42,758 bases of DNA. Source: Planctomycetota bacterium (GTDB lineage: Bacteria > Planctomycetota > MHYJ01 > JACQXL01). This document shows positions 1-8,142 of this stretch, in pieces (the first letter of the stretch is position 1; the number at the start of each line of letters is the position of its first letter). A model generated the notes under the pieces. That model ran no database searches, had not been told where the DNA came from, and was given only the letters and a program-made list of their open reading frames with translations. Both the position numbers and the translations under genes were made by a program. The stretch covers positions 1-42,758 of the forward strand of contig JACQXL010000155.1 of assembly GCA_016208805.1 (NCBI GenBank), written 5' to 3'.

Positions 1-1
1 C

Positions 2-532
2 TTCTGCGCCACCTGCGATGGTCCGTTCTTTAAGGGCAAGGATGTTTGCGTCTTCGGCGGGGGCGACTCGGCCGTGGAGGAAGCGTTGTTTCTCACCAAC
101 TTCGTCCGTAAGGTCACGATTATCCACCGGCGCGACCAGTTGCGGGCCGGCGCGATTCTGCAGCAACGCGCCCGCGCCAACCCCAAGATTGATTTCATCT
201 GGGATACGGTCATCACCGGAGTCAACGGCAAGGGTAAGGTAGAATCCATAAACATAAAGAATGTCAAGACCAACCAGGAAAAAGAGATGCCCACCGCGGC
301 GCTGTTTGTCTTTATCGGCTTTGACCCGAACAGCAAATTTGTCAACGGGCTGGTCAAACTGGACGAATCGGGTTATATTATCACGGACATAGAGATGAAA
401 ACATCACTTGCTGGTGTTCTTGCGGCCGGTGATATCCGGAGCAAAGCGCTCAGGCAGATAATCACGGCCTGCGGCGACGGCGCCCAGGCCTACGGCTCAG
501 CCCAGCACTATCTTAATTCCAAGCCCCATTAG
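2..532 (+). CDS. trxB: Thioredoxin reductase, 3' part (5' end outside window)
   Basis: The open frame runs from the window edge to a TAG at 530-532 and gives the last 176 residues or so of a class II pyridine nucleotide-disulfide oxidoreductase. The first residues contain the redox-active CATCDG motif (Cys-X2-Cys) of low-molecular-weight thioredoxin reductases, followed at once by the NADPH-binding GGGDSAVEEA motif. Near the C-terminus lie the GFDPNS segment and AAGDIR, which contacts FAD. The enzyme passes electrons from NADPH through FAD and the CxxC pair to thioredoxin in the cytoplasm. The N-terminal FAD half lies outside the window. Internal ATGs at 18 and 74 are not the start. No thioredoxin gene follows; the next gene is a small HTH protein after a repeat-containing spacer. 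Confidence 0.92.
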   Translation, partial: FCATCDGPFFKGKDVCVFGGGDSAVEEALFLTNFVRKVTIIHRRDQLRAGAILQQRARANPKIDFIWDTVITGVNGKGKVESINIKNVKTNQEKEMPTAALFVFIGFDPNSKFVNGLVKLDESGYIITDIEMKTSLAGVLAAGDIRSKALRQIITACGDGAQAYGSAQHYLNSKPH

Positions 533-636
533 GCAAACCTTTTCACCGCAGAGGCCGCCGGTGTCTCTGTGTGAGATATTTTCCTTGACTTGTTCCCTAT
601 TTATTATATTTATGAAATCAGGAAGGAAACACAAGT

Positions 637-978
637 ATGGAGATAAATCCGAATATCACCCTGACGGATGTGGCCAAAAACCTTAACCTAACCATTGACC
701 GAGTCCGGGATATCCTGACCGAAAAGACCGGCCTCCAGGTCGCTAAAGAGGAGATGGACAAGGTTTTCCAGGTCGCCCGCAAACTCGGCTACGATTTCAA
801 GAAACTCAAATTGGGCAAACGGATGAACCTGCGCAAGGAGGCCATAGAATCAATCCTGTCCACCATAGAGGCCAATCCCAAATGGAAGCGCAAGGAAATC
901 GTTGCATACCTCAAGAAATCCTGCGAGATGGTGGAACGGGTGCATAAACGAACTTTCACGGAAGAGTTCTGTTCCTGA
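637..978 (+). CDS. Small protein with a LacI-type helix-turn-helix
   Basis: 113 residues. Residues 7-58 follow the LacI/GalR DNA-binding domain pattern closely: a T-L-x-D-V-A-K opening helix, a recognition-helix region, then the hinge-like V-A-R-K-L-G-Y-D-F-K segment. The sugar-binding periplasmic-type domain of real LacI repressors is absent; a second short helical segment (residues 66-113) replaces it. It is therefore a stand-alone DNA-binding protein, perhaps a nucleoid or local regulator. The ATG at 637 is preceded by AGGAAGGAAAC, a good ribosome-binding site. A weak promoter-like TTGACT (585-590) lies upstream. No target operator is recognisable nearby. The function is inferred from the fold only. 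Confidence 0.7.
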   Translation: MEINPNITLTDVAKNLNLTIDRVRDILTEKTGLQVAKEEMDKVFQVARKLGYDFKKLKLGKRMNLRKEAIESILSTIEANPKWKRKEIVAYLKKSCEMVERVHKRTFTEEFCS

Positions 979-1014
979 GCCACAGATTACACGGATTTCA
1001 TTTCCGGGTAACCG

Positions 1015-2277
1015 CTAACGCGGCTCATATAAAAACTGTAAGTTCTGGTTATCCAGCCAGTTGAATATGTTTTCAGCCGGCACCATCAGCCCCAGGTGCG
1101 TGATGGGCGTCGGTATCAACTGGTTATACATACACACCATAGAAGAAACGCCGATTAACTCGTTAGTTTCAGCCAGGAAAATCCCGCCGCCGGAGTTGCC
1201 GAAGATGGTCGGCGCGCTCATCAGCCAGAACTTCTCGCCGTTCATCTGGCGGTTGGTAGAGCCAATCTGGCCGTCCGTCGGCATCGGCTCATAGCCCAGC
1301 GGGCAACCCACCGCATAGACCGGTGTGAAGACCTTGATGCCGGCAATATTGCCCTTGGTAATGAGTTTAGCCGATTTGAACGGCTTGGCGGATTTCAGTT
1401 TCAGGAGCGCCAGGTCTTTGGATGGTTGGTAACTGACAATCTCGGCCTTGTATTCGTCCATCGCGCTCAGGTCATCGCGGTAGATATCAACCGAAGCCTC
1501 TTCGTGGGCAATGGCGGTTGGTTTCTGGTCGCAGGCATTATCGTCTTGATTCGCATCGGAACGCTCCGAAGGCACCAGCACCTGAACCACGTGATAGGCG
1601 GTCAGGAGATAGGTCTGGTAGTCGCCGTTGCTATCCGGCCGAGATGAGATGATGGTGCCGCCGCCCACGCCGCTCCGGGCCCGAATCCGCACGGACGGCA
1701 ACAGGACCATCTCGTATAACCGCTCGCGCTTCTGGGCCAGCGTCTCTTTGAGATGGTTGACATCCTGCATATTGCTGACCAGCCGGTTGCTGGTCAGGTT
1801 AAGCATAGATTCAATCCGTTCCAGTTTTGCCTGCGCAGATTTTTCAGTGGTTGACTTCTCTTGCGATAGCGCGCTGAGCGAATCCTTAAGCAGTCCGAGT
1901 TCCTGCCGGGCAGTGCTGGAGTCCTGTTCCAGAGCCCGGGCAGTGGGGTCCAGCCGTTTGCGCAGACCGGCAAAAGTCTCGTCCGCTGATTTCAACTGGT
2001 TGGCCAGTTGACGGGCCGTGTCCCGGCTCTCGGTCAGGGCCGCATCGCTCCGGCGGAGTTGGTTATTCATCATCACAATCTGGATTTCCAGGATAGCCCA
2101 GACGGCGAACAGGCCCAGGGCCAGCCCGAGCACAATACCCCATTTGATTAAGGCTGGACGCCTGCGCGGCCGGTGCCCCCGTCTCCGCGGCGCCGGCAAC
2201 TTGAACCCTGCAAAAGGATGCCCGCCGAACGGGATATGCGGCATATTCCAGTTCTGGTAATTAAGATTGTTTCTCAT
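1015..2277 (-). CDS. Membrane-anchored trypsin-like serine protease with coiled coil
   Basis: 420 residues from the ATG at 2277, preceded by GAGG five bases upstream; a TTG 18 bases further out is less likely. Residues 1-40 are Pro/Arg-rich and cytoplasmic. A single transmembrane helix follows at about 43-66. Residues 68-195 are heptad-rich and probably coiled coil, and residues 200-400 form a chymotrypsin-fold domain. The catalytic triad is visible: His229 in TAYHVV, Asp288 in SKDLALL and Ser362 in GNSGGG. The protease domain should face the periplasm. There is no PDZ domain, so it is not a standard DegP/HtrA. Substrate unknown. It is convergent with the HTH gene and downstream of a decayed recombinase. 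Confidence 0.82.
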   Translation of the reverse strand: MRNNLNYQNWNMPHIPFGGHPFAGFKLPAPRRRGHRPRRRPALIKWGIVLGLALGLFAVWAILEIQIVMMNNQLRRSDAALTESRDTARQLANQLKSADETFAGLRKRLDPTARALEQDSSTARQELGLLKDSLSALSQEKSTTEKSAQAKLERIESMLNLTSNRLVSNMQDVNHLKETLAQKRERLYEMVLLPSVRIRARSGVGGGTIISSRPDSNGDYQTYLLTAYHVVQVLVPSERSDANQDDNACDQKPTAIAHEEASVDIYRDDLSAMDEYKAEIVSYQPSKDLALLKLKSAKPFKSAKLITKGNIAGIKVFTPVYAVGCPLGYEPMPTDGQIGSTNRQMNGEKFWLMSAPTIFGNSGGGIFLAETNELIGVSSMVCMYNQLIPTPITHLGLMVPAENIFNWLDNQNLQFLYEPR

Positions 2278-2298
2278 AACTGCCTCGCTTTCCAAGGC

Positions 2299-2319
2299 GT
2301 CCCGACGTCACGTCGGGAC
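2299..2319. repeat. Perfect GTCCCG...CGGGAC palindrome
   Basis: Nine-base arms GTCCCGACG/CGTCGGGAC flank a 3-base loop. The loop is the stop codon of the recombinase fragment on the minus strand, so the palindrome supplies the last residues of that protein. It belongs to the GTCCCG/CGGGAC dyad family seen repeatedly in this window (for example 25689-25705, 28403-28422, 34605-34626). Confidence 0.75.
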
Positions 2320-2940
2320 TGACGCGCCGACCGTTGATTCCAGCCGGCCGCTCCGCCTGTTTGTCTCCTTGATTTTCTGAACCTTATTAAATATAATCGG
2401 TGCGATAATCGGCGCGTGTTCGCCTTTATTCTCTATCGCACCGTATTTAACATTGCCCAGATAAATTGTATTGCCCAGAATAAAGTTAAGCGTTGCCCTG
2501 GACCAACCGGCGCCGTTGGGCCTGCCCGCCAAAGCCTTGGCGCAGGCGGGAGCCGGGATATTCAGTTCGGCCAGCCGGGCGCTGACCTTGCCTAAACTCT
2601 TCAGCCGCAGGTATTCGCGGAATATGGTCCGCACGATAGATGCCTGGTATTGGTCAACATCCAGTATAAACCGCTTGGCCAGCGGGTCGTAGTTCTTGCG
2701 GTAACCGTACGGGGTAATCCCGCCCTGGTGGCGGCCGGCCCGGGCGGCCTGGCGTTTGCCTTCCTGGATACATCTCAGCCAGGTATCAAGACCCAATATC
2801 CGTGTTTCCGCCGACGTCTGCCTGGTCGTTTCTTGTACCGGCAATACTGTCCTTGGTGCTTCCGGTACCCTGATAAACGGTTTGCCTCGGGTCGTAATCT
2901 TGTTTCCCTCTATCCGGTTCATTTCTGGCGTCATAATCAT
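2308..2940 (-). pseudogene. Serine recombinase remnant (Recombinase domain only)
   Basis: 210 residues. Residues 56-195 match the Recombinase domain (PF07508 type) of large serine recombinases: Q-E-G-K-R-Q-A, GGITPYGYRK, a central V-R-x-I-F-x-E-Y helix, and GAGWSRATLNFILGN followed by the Y-L-G-N-V segment. The N-terminal resolvase catalytic domain with the nucleophilic serine is missing, and so is the zinc ribbon/coiled coil that should follow. It cannot catalyse recombination as it stands. The C-terminus runs into a perfect palindrome (2299-2319). A GC-rich dyad (2520-2551) is inserted in frame around residues 130-140 and resembles the hairpin at 11656-11687. AAAGGAG precedes the ATG at 2940. 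It may be a relic of a mobile element or a domesticated DNA-binding fragment. Confidence 0.72.
2520..2551. repeat. GC-rich dyad inserted in recombinase remnant
   Basis: GCCTGCCCGCC...GGCGCAGGCGGG, matching the hairpin at 11656-11687 at 28 of 32 positions. In the protein it appears as an Ala/Lys/Gly-rich loop between the N-I-P-A-P segment and GAGWSR, where related recombinases have a short linker. Confidence 0.65.
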
Positions 2941-3145
2941 TTACTCCTTTGGCTCGCCGAACCCGGTCCCGCTGGGACTGGGGAAGGCGGCCTTATATCC
3001 CATTTCTTTCTTATCCCCCACTTATTATATCGGCATAATGTCATAAAATCTTTAGCATTTTATACAAAAATATCTAAAATTCTTTATAGCGTCTGGTTAT
3101 TATCAAAAGGTAGGAATCCGGGGAAAAAGAAGGATTTTGTAGCAG

Positions 3146-4555
3146 TTAGCGCCCTTTTTTATGGGCAAAGAGGTCGTTATCCGCCACGCTGATTAATTCG
3201 TCGGATGTATTCGTCTCCGGCGCCAGGGTGCTGACTCCGGCGCTGATGGTGACCCGGAATGGCAGGGCCGGGTCGGCCAGATTGGTAAACCGTGTGGTTT
3301 CCACGGCAGATTGAAGTTTATCGGCCTTGGCCCGGGCGCCGTCCAGTCCGGTCTCGGGCATAATAATGGCGAACTCGTCGCCGCCGTAGCGGCAGACGAT
3401 ATCTATCTTACGGCTGTTGGCATTAACCAGTTGGGCCACCTCGCGCAGGATGATATCGCCCTGCTGGTGGCCGTGCTTGTCGTTTATCTGCTTGAAGTCA
3501 TTCAGGTCAAGGAACAGAAGCGAGAGTTTACGGCGGTAGCGTTTGGCCCGCTTGAATTCGTCGGCCAGCATATTATTGAAATGCCGGCGGTTATAGATAT
3601 TGGTCAGCCCGTCCCGGATGGACTGGGCCGTGAGCGCCTCGGTCAGCCGCAGGTTTTCTATGGCCAGGCCGATGGAATTGGCCAGCGTGCGCAGGACTTC
3701 GTAATAGCCCTTCTTGGCGGTCGGGTTGGCTTCCATTAATTCTCTTTCCTTGCGGTTGAGTTTGAGATGCAATATGCCTAAGGGCTGGTTTCGGCCCTTG
3801 AGCGGGATGGCTATCTTGCCGCCGCTGGTATCCAGCTCGCTCGGGATACCATAATCGGTATCGTATTCCGTGAAAAGCAACCGGGCAAATTGGTGGTTTT
3901 TCCGGATATCAATCTTCCGCCGTCCCGCTCTTTGGCCGCAAAGAGCGGGATAACTCCGTTCCAGATAATTCCCGCGCACCAGATAGGCGTCAACGCCGTC
4001 AAAACCCAGCCCCCGCCGGTCGCACATCGCGGTGCAGGCGTTCTTTATCAGCCGCTCTTCCTTGTTGGTTTTAAGCAATGATGCGGTCAAGACCGGCACA
4101 TTCTTTATCTTCTCGGTCAGGGCTAACACACGGGTATTGGCCAGCGCCACCTCCTGGAGTTTATCCCGAAGAGATTTTTCCAGGACCATAAAATCGGTCT
4201 TATCGCGCCAGGAGCCGACCACCAGCCGGTTGGAATGCATCTTGGTCGGCGGCACCGTCACCCGCCGGACGCTGACTTCTATATGCTTAATCTCGCCGGA
4301 TTTGCAGACCACGCGATAGGGATAGCGCTCGGAGGTGACCCCCTTCTTGCGCCGGGCCACCAGTTTCTTGAGGATAGACAGGTCTTCAGGAAGCGAGATA
4401 TCAACCGGTGTAAAACGGTTGGCCACCTCTTCCTCTTTATAGCCGAGGAAATTACAGAATGCCGGGTTGACCACGATGTATTTCTGCGTTTTGAGGTCAA
4501 GCACGAATTGCGGGTCGTTGGCGTGCCGGAAGATGGCTTTATAAATATCTATCAT
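3146..4555 (-). CDS. PAS-GAF-GGDEF diguanylate cyclase
   Basis: 469 residues. Residues 1-125 form a PAS domain. A short coiled coil follows, then a GAF-like segment at about 150-300 and a GGDEF domain at about 310-469. The active-site motif GGDEF is at 391-395, and the preceding D-G-L-T-N-I-Y-N-R-R-H-F is canonical. An inhibitory I-site RxxD (RKID, 382-385) sits exactly five residues upstream, so the enzyme should make c-di-GMP from two GTP and be feedback-inhibited. It has no transmembrane helices, so it is a cytosolic sensor. A 12-bp-arm palindrome (3923-3950) is inserted in frame around residues 202-211 of the GAF-like domain. An HD-GYP protein at 28.5 kb could provide the opposing phosphodiesterase activity. 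Confidence 0.9.
   Translation of the reverse strand: MIDIYKAIFRHANDPQFVLDLKTQKYIVVNPAFCNFLGYKEEEVANRFTPVDISLPEDLSILKKLVARRKKGVTSERYPYRVVCKSGEIKHIEVSVRRVTVPPTKMHSNRLVVGSWRDKTDFMVLEKSLRDKLQEVALANTRVLALTEKIKNVPVLTASLLKTNKEERLIKNACTAMCDRRGLGFDGVDAYLVRGNYLERSYPALCGQRAGRRKIDIRKNHQFARLLFTEYDTDYGIPSELDTSGGKIAIPLKGRNQPLGILHLKLNRKERELMEANPTAKKGYYEVLRTLANSIGLAIENLRLTEALTAQSIRDGLTNIYNRRHFNNMLADEFKRAKRYRRKLSLLFLDLNDFKQINDKHGHQQGDIILREVAQLVNANSRKIDIVCRYGGDEFAIIMPETGLDGARAKADKLQSAVETTRFTNLADPALPFRVTISAGVSTLAPETNTSDELISVADNDLFAHKKGR
3923..3950. repeat. In-frame palindrome inside the diguanylate cyclase
   Basis: Twelve-base perfect arms TCCCGCTCTTTG/CAAAGAGCGGGA with a four-base loop (GCCG). It lies inside the GAF-like coding region and is read through without a frameshift. 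The TCCCG...CGGGA ends are shared with the other palindromes of this genome. Confidence 0.75.
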
Positions 4556-4591
4556 TTATCCCGTTCCTTGCTATTTGTAATCGCAGATTAA

Positions 4592-4938
4592 CTTGCTTTA
4601 ACCTCAATAATTGTTTTATTGTTGTGGTTCAATGTCCCACTTAACAAACCGTAAAATAGCGGAGCAACGGGACAGGTGTAACTCTACCAAACTGTAGAGG
4701 TTGTGTCAATAACTTATCGTATGGAATTTCAATAATTAAATTCCAACAGCACTTAACCCTTCGTGTTAAGTGCTGGACTGCGTTAGGCAACTGGGCCAAT
4801 ACGACCCAGCCCCGCACCCACTTTGGCACAATGGCTGGTGATGGCTATTTGACCCACAGCCAAAGTAGGTGCTGGGCTGCCCGAAGGGAGTTGCCGACCC
4901 CGACGAAAGTCGGGGGAGGCCTAACTGGAATATGAAAT
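4592..4938. other. Non-coding spacer with several inverted repeats
   Basis: There is no credible gene in these 347 bases. A perfect hairpin CAGCACTTAAC/GTTAAGTGCTG (arms 4747-4757 and 4765-4775, 7-base loop) is followed by GTTAGGCAACT (from 4781), which is mirrored by AGTTGCC and GCCTAAC just before the flavoprotein gene. A CCCCGAC/GTCGGGG dyad lies near 4900-4916, and GGAATTT/AAATTCC near 4720-4742. It looks like a nested pile of dyad repeats and probably contains the flavoprotein promoter, which I cannot place. Confidence 0.5.
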
Positions 4939-5628
4939 ATGAAAATAGTCGGCATTTCCACCAGTGCGCGGGAAAAGGGCAATACCAGCCGGCTGGTCAG
5001 ACGGGTTTTGGAACGCCTTGCCGCGCTCGGGGCACAGACCGAGTTCGTTTGGGCCGGCGGTAAGACACTGGAATACTGCACCGCCTGCGAATACTGTATG
5101 ACGCACGGCGCCTGCATCAAGAAAGATGATTATCAACCAATCCTTAAATCCGTGCTTGAAGCGGACGGGCTGGTGCTGGGCAGTCCCAACTATGCCTTCC
5201 AGATGTCGGCCATAATGAAGACCATCTACGAGCGCAGTCATTGCCTGCTTTATTACACCCGCCAACTGGCCGGCAAGTATGCGCTGGGTATCGCGGTGGG
5301 CGGGCATCGCTTTGAGACCGGCAAAATTGCCAAGACTATTGCCCAGGGCGTCTGGCTCTGCGGCGGATATTATAGCGGTTATCTCGGCGCGGTATCGGTC
5401 CGGCGCGACGACCTCCGGCTGGTTGACGAGGATAAAACCTTCAGCCGGGCCGATAAACTGGCCGAGAAACTATTCTCGGATATCAAGAACAGCCGCCCGC
5501 ACCGGCTCCAGCGCCTGATTCGCAAGATATTCTTATACCCGCAGGTGGCCGGGATGGTCCGGAACAATAAAGATAAATATCCGTATCTCTATAATTTCTA
5601 TCTGGACAGAAAGTGGCTAAAAGGTTGA
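4939..5628 (+). CDS. Iron-sulfur flavoprotein / NADPH-dependent FMN reductase family
   Basis: 229 residues of flavodoxin-like fold. The N-terminus M-K-I-V-G-I-S-T-S-A-R-E-K-G-N-T is the FMN phosphate-binding loop, and L-G-S-P-N-Y (around residue 79) is the second flavin loop. A compact cysteine motif C47-X2-C50-X2-C53-X5-C59 fits the [4Fe-4S] site of Isf-type iron-sulfur flavoproteins (CX2CX2CX4-7C), which anaerobes use for electron transfer and O2/H2O2 protection. The C-terminal 60 residues are basic and tyrosine-rich and not part of the usual fold. It stands alone between repeat-rich spacers. The electron donor and acceptor are unknown. Confidence 0.82.
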   Translation: MKIVGISTSAREKGNTSRLVRRVLERLAALGAQTEFVWAGGKTLEYCTACEYCMTHGACIKKDDYQPILKSVLEADGLVLGSPNYAFQMSAIMKTIYERSHCLLYYTRQLAGKYALGIAVGGHRFETGKIAKTIAQGVWLCGGYYSGYLGAVSVRRDDLRLVDEDKTFSRADKLAEKLFSDIKNSRPHRLQRLIRKIFLYPQVAGMVRNNKDKYPYLYNFYLDRKWLKG

Positions 5629-5695
5629 CGAGGATATTTTTAATGATAGTATAGTCGGCTCAATCTGCTAAATCAGTTTACTCAAGGAGGTTCGT

Positions 5696-6013
5696 ATGCA
5701 ATACGCCATCGTAAAAGATACCGGTGAACAATTTAAGGCCACCGAAGGCGCCCGGGTAACCATACCGCTTAAAGACATTGCCGAAGGCCAGGACATTACT
5801 TTTTCTGATATCCTGCTCTATGCCAAAGACAATGAGGTCAAGGTAGGCAATCCGTTAGTGTCCGGCGTCAAGGTCACCGGCGTGGTGGAAAAGCACTTCA
5901 AAGGCCCCAAGGTAACTACTACCAAGTTCCGCCGGCGTGAAGGGTATCGGCGTAAAATCGGCCACCGCCAGAACTACACGACAGTCAAGATTACCGGCAT
6001 CGTCAGCGCATAG
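5696..6013 (+). CDS. rplU: 50S ribosomal protein L21
   Basis: 105 residues, the normal length. The M-Q-Y-A-I-V-K-D-T-G start, the central K-V-G-N-P-L-V-S-G segment and the basic F-R-R-R-E-G-Y-R-R-K-I-G-H-R-Q loop with the C-terminal T-x-V-K-I-T-x-I are L21 signatures. It binds 23S rRNA in the large subunit. AAGGAGG lies seven bases before the ATG. The usual downstream partner rpmA (L27) and obgE are absent; a secreted PHP protein follows three bases after the stop. Confidence 0.95.
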   Translation: MQYAIVKDTGEQFKATEGARVTIPLKDIAEGQDITFSDILLYAKDNEVKVGNPLVSGVKVTGVVEKHFKGPKVTTTKFRRREGYRRKIGHRQNYTTVKITGIVSA

Positions 6014-6016
6014 AGG

Positions 6017-7339
6017 ATGACAAATTATCGTATATTATTTCTCTGCGTCCTCTGCGTCTCTGCGGTGAATTTCTCCGCCACCTCGGAAAAGATTCCGCCT
6101 TCTCCTTACACCCAGGTGGCCGGCGTGATTCATCTCCAGACGCCAGTCAGCGGCGGCCAGCGCACCATTAACGACTACATCCAACTCGCCCGCCAGGAGC
6201 GGATGGGCATCCTGATTGTCACCGACCACGATACCCAGCGCTATGAATACGGCCTCTGGCCCCTGCGCGGGATTATCCGGAAAGTGGTGGAGCGCGAATC
6301 CGTCCTCAAGTTCGGCGCCGGCAAATATCTGGACGCTATCCGCCAGACAAATCAATCGACCGGCGATGTCCTGGTAATTGACGGCGTGGAATCCACGCCT
6401 TATTATTACTGGGGCGGCAGTTATTTCGGCAAGAACCTGACCTTAAACAACCGCGGCAAGCACCTGCTGGTGATTGGGTTGAATAAATCCGATGCCTACG
6501 AGAATCTGCCCCTGATTGCCAACGACAAGTCCCGGTTCAGCCAGTATGAACCGACCCAGTCCTATGAACCGTATCAAGACCTGATAGATTACGTGGTCGG
6601 CCGGCAGGGCCTGGTCTTCTGGGCGCACCCGGAGGCGCGGGAGACCAAAACAATAAACAACATCAATATTGATACGCCGGCCTATCCGGAAGCGCTCAAG
6701 GCCACGACCAATTATACCGGCTTTGCCGTGCTGGGCGAGGGCTACCAGAAAATCGGTATTGCGGGCGGCATCTGGGATGAGGTCTTGAGCGAATACTGCG
6801 CCGGCAAACGTAACCAGCCCATCTGGGCTATCGGCGAACTGGATGACTACGGCAACAAAGATATCTCCACCGTCCAGACCATCTTCTTGCTCAAGCAAAA
6901 ATCATACCAGGGCGCGCTGGATGCCCTGCGCAACGGCAAGGTCTATGCCCTGTCCAAAGCGCCCGGCAAACCGGCATTGGTGCTGGAAGATTTCTATGTA
7001 GCGGCTTCGGCTCTGCCTAAAGATAAATCCGCCAAGAAGAAAACATCTCCATCCGCCGATACTGCCAGCATTACCCGTTCGGGCGAGCAGATGACGCTTT
7101 CTGCAAACGGACAACGGCCGACTCTTCGCATAAAAGTTTCTCACAAACCGGCCTCCCGCCAGAAGGTTACGCTCAAGGTCATCAAGAACGGCAAACTGTT
7201 CAAAGAATACAACCAGTCTCTGCCAATAGACATTACCCTTCCGGATGACGCATTATCCGGAAGCAAGACTTATTATCGCTTGGATGTGATAGACGAATCC
7301 GGCGGGCACCTCATTTCCAATCCTATTTTTGTCAGATAG
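6017..7339 (+). CDS. Secreted PHP-domain (polymerase/histidinol phosphatase-like) protein
   Basis: 440 residues. An N-terminal hydrophobic segment (residues 5-20) acts as a signal peptide. The PHP metal-binding motifs appear in order: H-L-Q-T at about 36, T-D-H-D around residue 75, V-I-D-G-V-E-S-T around 120, W-A-H-P-E around 205 and a late G-E-L-D-D. The domain ends near residue 330 and is followed by a Ser/Thr/Lys linker and a beta-rich C-terminal module. It is probably a metal-dependent phosphoesterase outside the cytoplasmic membrane; substrate unknown. It starts three bases after rplU with little room for a ribosome-binding site, so it may be coupled. The signal-peptide codons (6039-6067) coincide with a TCTCTGCGTCCTCTGCG dispersed repeat also seen in intergenic form at 20744-20800. 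Confidence 0.75.
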   Translation: MTNYRILFLCVLCVSAVNFSATSEKIPPSPYTQVAGVIHLQTPVSGGQRTINDYIQLARQERMGILIVTDHDTQRYEYGLWPLRGIIRKVVERESVLKFGAGKYLDAIRQTNQSTGDVLVIDGVESTPYYYWGGSYFGKNLTLNNRGKHLLVIGLNKSDAYENLPLIANDKSRFSQYEPTQSYEPYQDLIDYVVGRQGLVFWAHPEARETKTINNINIDTPAYPEALKATTNYTGFAVLGEGYQKIGIAGGIWDEVLSEYCAGKRNQPIWAIGELDDYGNKDISTVQTIFLLKQKSYQGALDALRNGKVYALSKAPGKPALVLEDFYVAASALPKDKSAKKKTSPSADTASITRSGEQMTLSANGQRPTLRIKVSHKPASRQKVTLKVIKNGKLFKEYNQSLPIDITLPDDALSGSKTYYRLDVIDESGGHLISNPIFVR

Positions 7340-7371
7340 ATACAAGAGTAATCAGTGCAATCCGTGGCTGG

Positions 7372-7926
7372 TTATCTCTGTTCCCTGATATGTTCTTCCA
7401 GCAGATGTCTCCAGTCCTCAGCCTGGATAGTGGCCTTGACATCGGAGACCTCCAGCGCCAGGAAAACCGCATTGGCCAGTTGGCCGAATGTGGCCCGGTC
7501 TTTATCTGATGTAAGCGTTTCGTAAACCACGGTATGGGCAATCCCGTTGATTTCCACGGTCAGCACCCTGGTATAAAAATCCATCCGTTTCAGGTCTTCC
7601 AGTTTGATAGCCCGCGGGGGGGCATTGCGGCCCAGCGAATAGAACTCGTCCTGATAGATTAGTTGAACCAACCCGTCCGCAGTTTCGTCGTCCAATACCG
7701 CAACTATCGGCTGGGTAATGGACTCAAAGAGTTCGTTCAGTTTCACGCCGCCGTTCTGATAACGTTCCTGGGAAACCAGCCCGATATAGGTGCCGACCGG
7801 CTGTTTGGCGGTCTTGCCCTCTATCAGCCGGAAATACGAAACCTTCACCTCGCCCACCGGCGGTCGGACCGGCGTGCCGGCACAACCCATCAGCGCGCAG
7901 GTAATCGCAATAAGGAGTATTCGCAT
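7372..7926 (-). CDS. Putative lipoprotein of unknown function
   Basis: 184 residues starting M-R-I-L-L-I-A-I-T-C-A-L-M-G-C. This is a type II signal peptide with lipobox ALMGC, so Cys15 should be lipidated after cleavage. The mature part has no domain I recognise: mixed alpha/beta, with a segment Y-E-T-L-T-S-D-K-D-R-A near the C-terminus. It is convergent with the PHP protein, so it is transcribed alone. A TATAAGGAA palindrome (7934-7987) abuts its start. Function not assigned. Confidence 0.7.
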   Translation of the reverse strand: MRILLIAITCALMGCAGTPVRPPVGEVKVSYFRLIEGKTAKQPVGTYIGLVSQERYQNGGVKLNELFESITQPIVAVLDDETADGLVQLIYQDEFYSLGRNAPPRAIKLEDLKRMDFYTRVLTVEINGIAHTVVYETLTSDKDRATFGQLANAVFLALEVSDVKATIQAEDWRHLLEEHIREQR

Positions 7927-7933
7927 AATCTAT

Positions 7934-7987
7934 TATAAGGAAACCAGGAATCTATGATTTCTCTCTTGGCTTCCTGGGTTCCTTATA
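7934..7987. repeat. TATAAGGAA...TTCCTTATA inverted repeat, copy 1
   Basis: Seventeen-base arms TATAAGGAAACCAGGAA and TTCCTGGGTTCCTTATA pair at 16 of 17 positions. A second copy with the same arms lies at 22767-22820. It sits directly upstream of the lipoprotein start. Confidence 0.7.
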
Positions 7988-8142
7988 CCAAAAGGTTGTC
8001 GTTTTACAACTATTTCTTGTAGTCTGCGGAAAAACAAGTTACTTATGTACACGGATTAAGCGGATTAAACAGATATTTCCAGTTGCCCCTGGGCTCACTG
8101 CCGAAGGGTCAGATAAATCCGTTCAATCTGTTTACTAAACGT

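Noticed and set aside
2308..2940. Active serine recombinase
   Set aside because: There is no resolvase catalytic domain upstream in any frame, and the zinc-ribbon end is missing, so it is listed as a remnant.
4747..4938. Integron attC site (ACTTAAC...GTTAGGC core-like boxes)
   Set aside because: The box pairs are too close together or face the wrong way, the strong stem has a 7-base loop, and there is no integrase or cassette array. It is better explained by nested dyad repeats.
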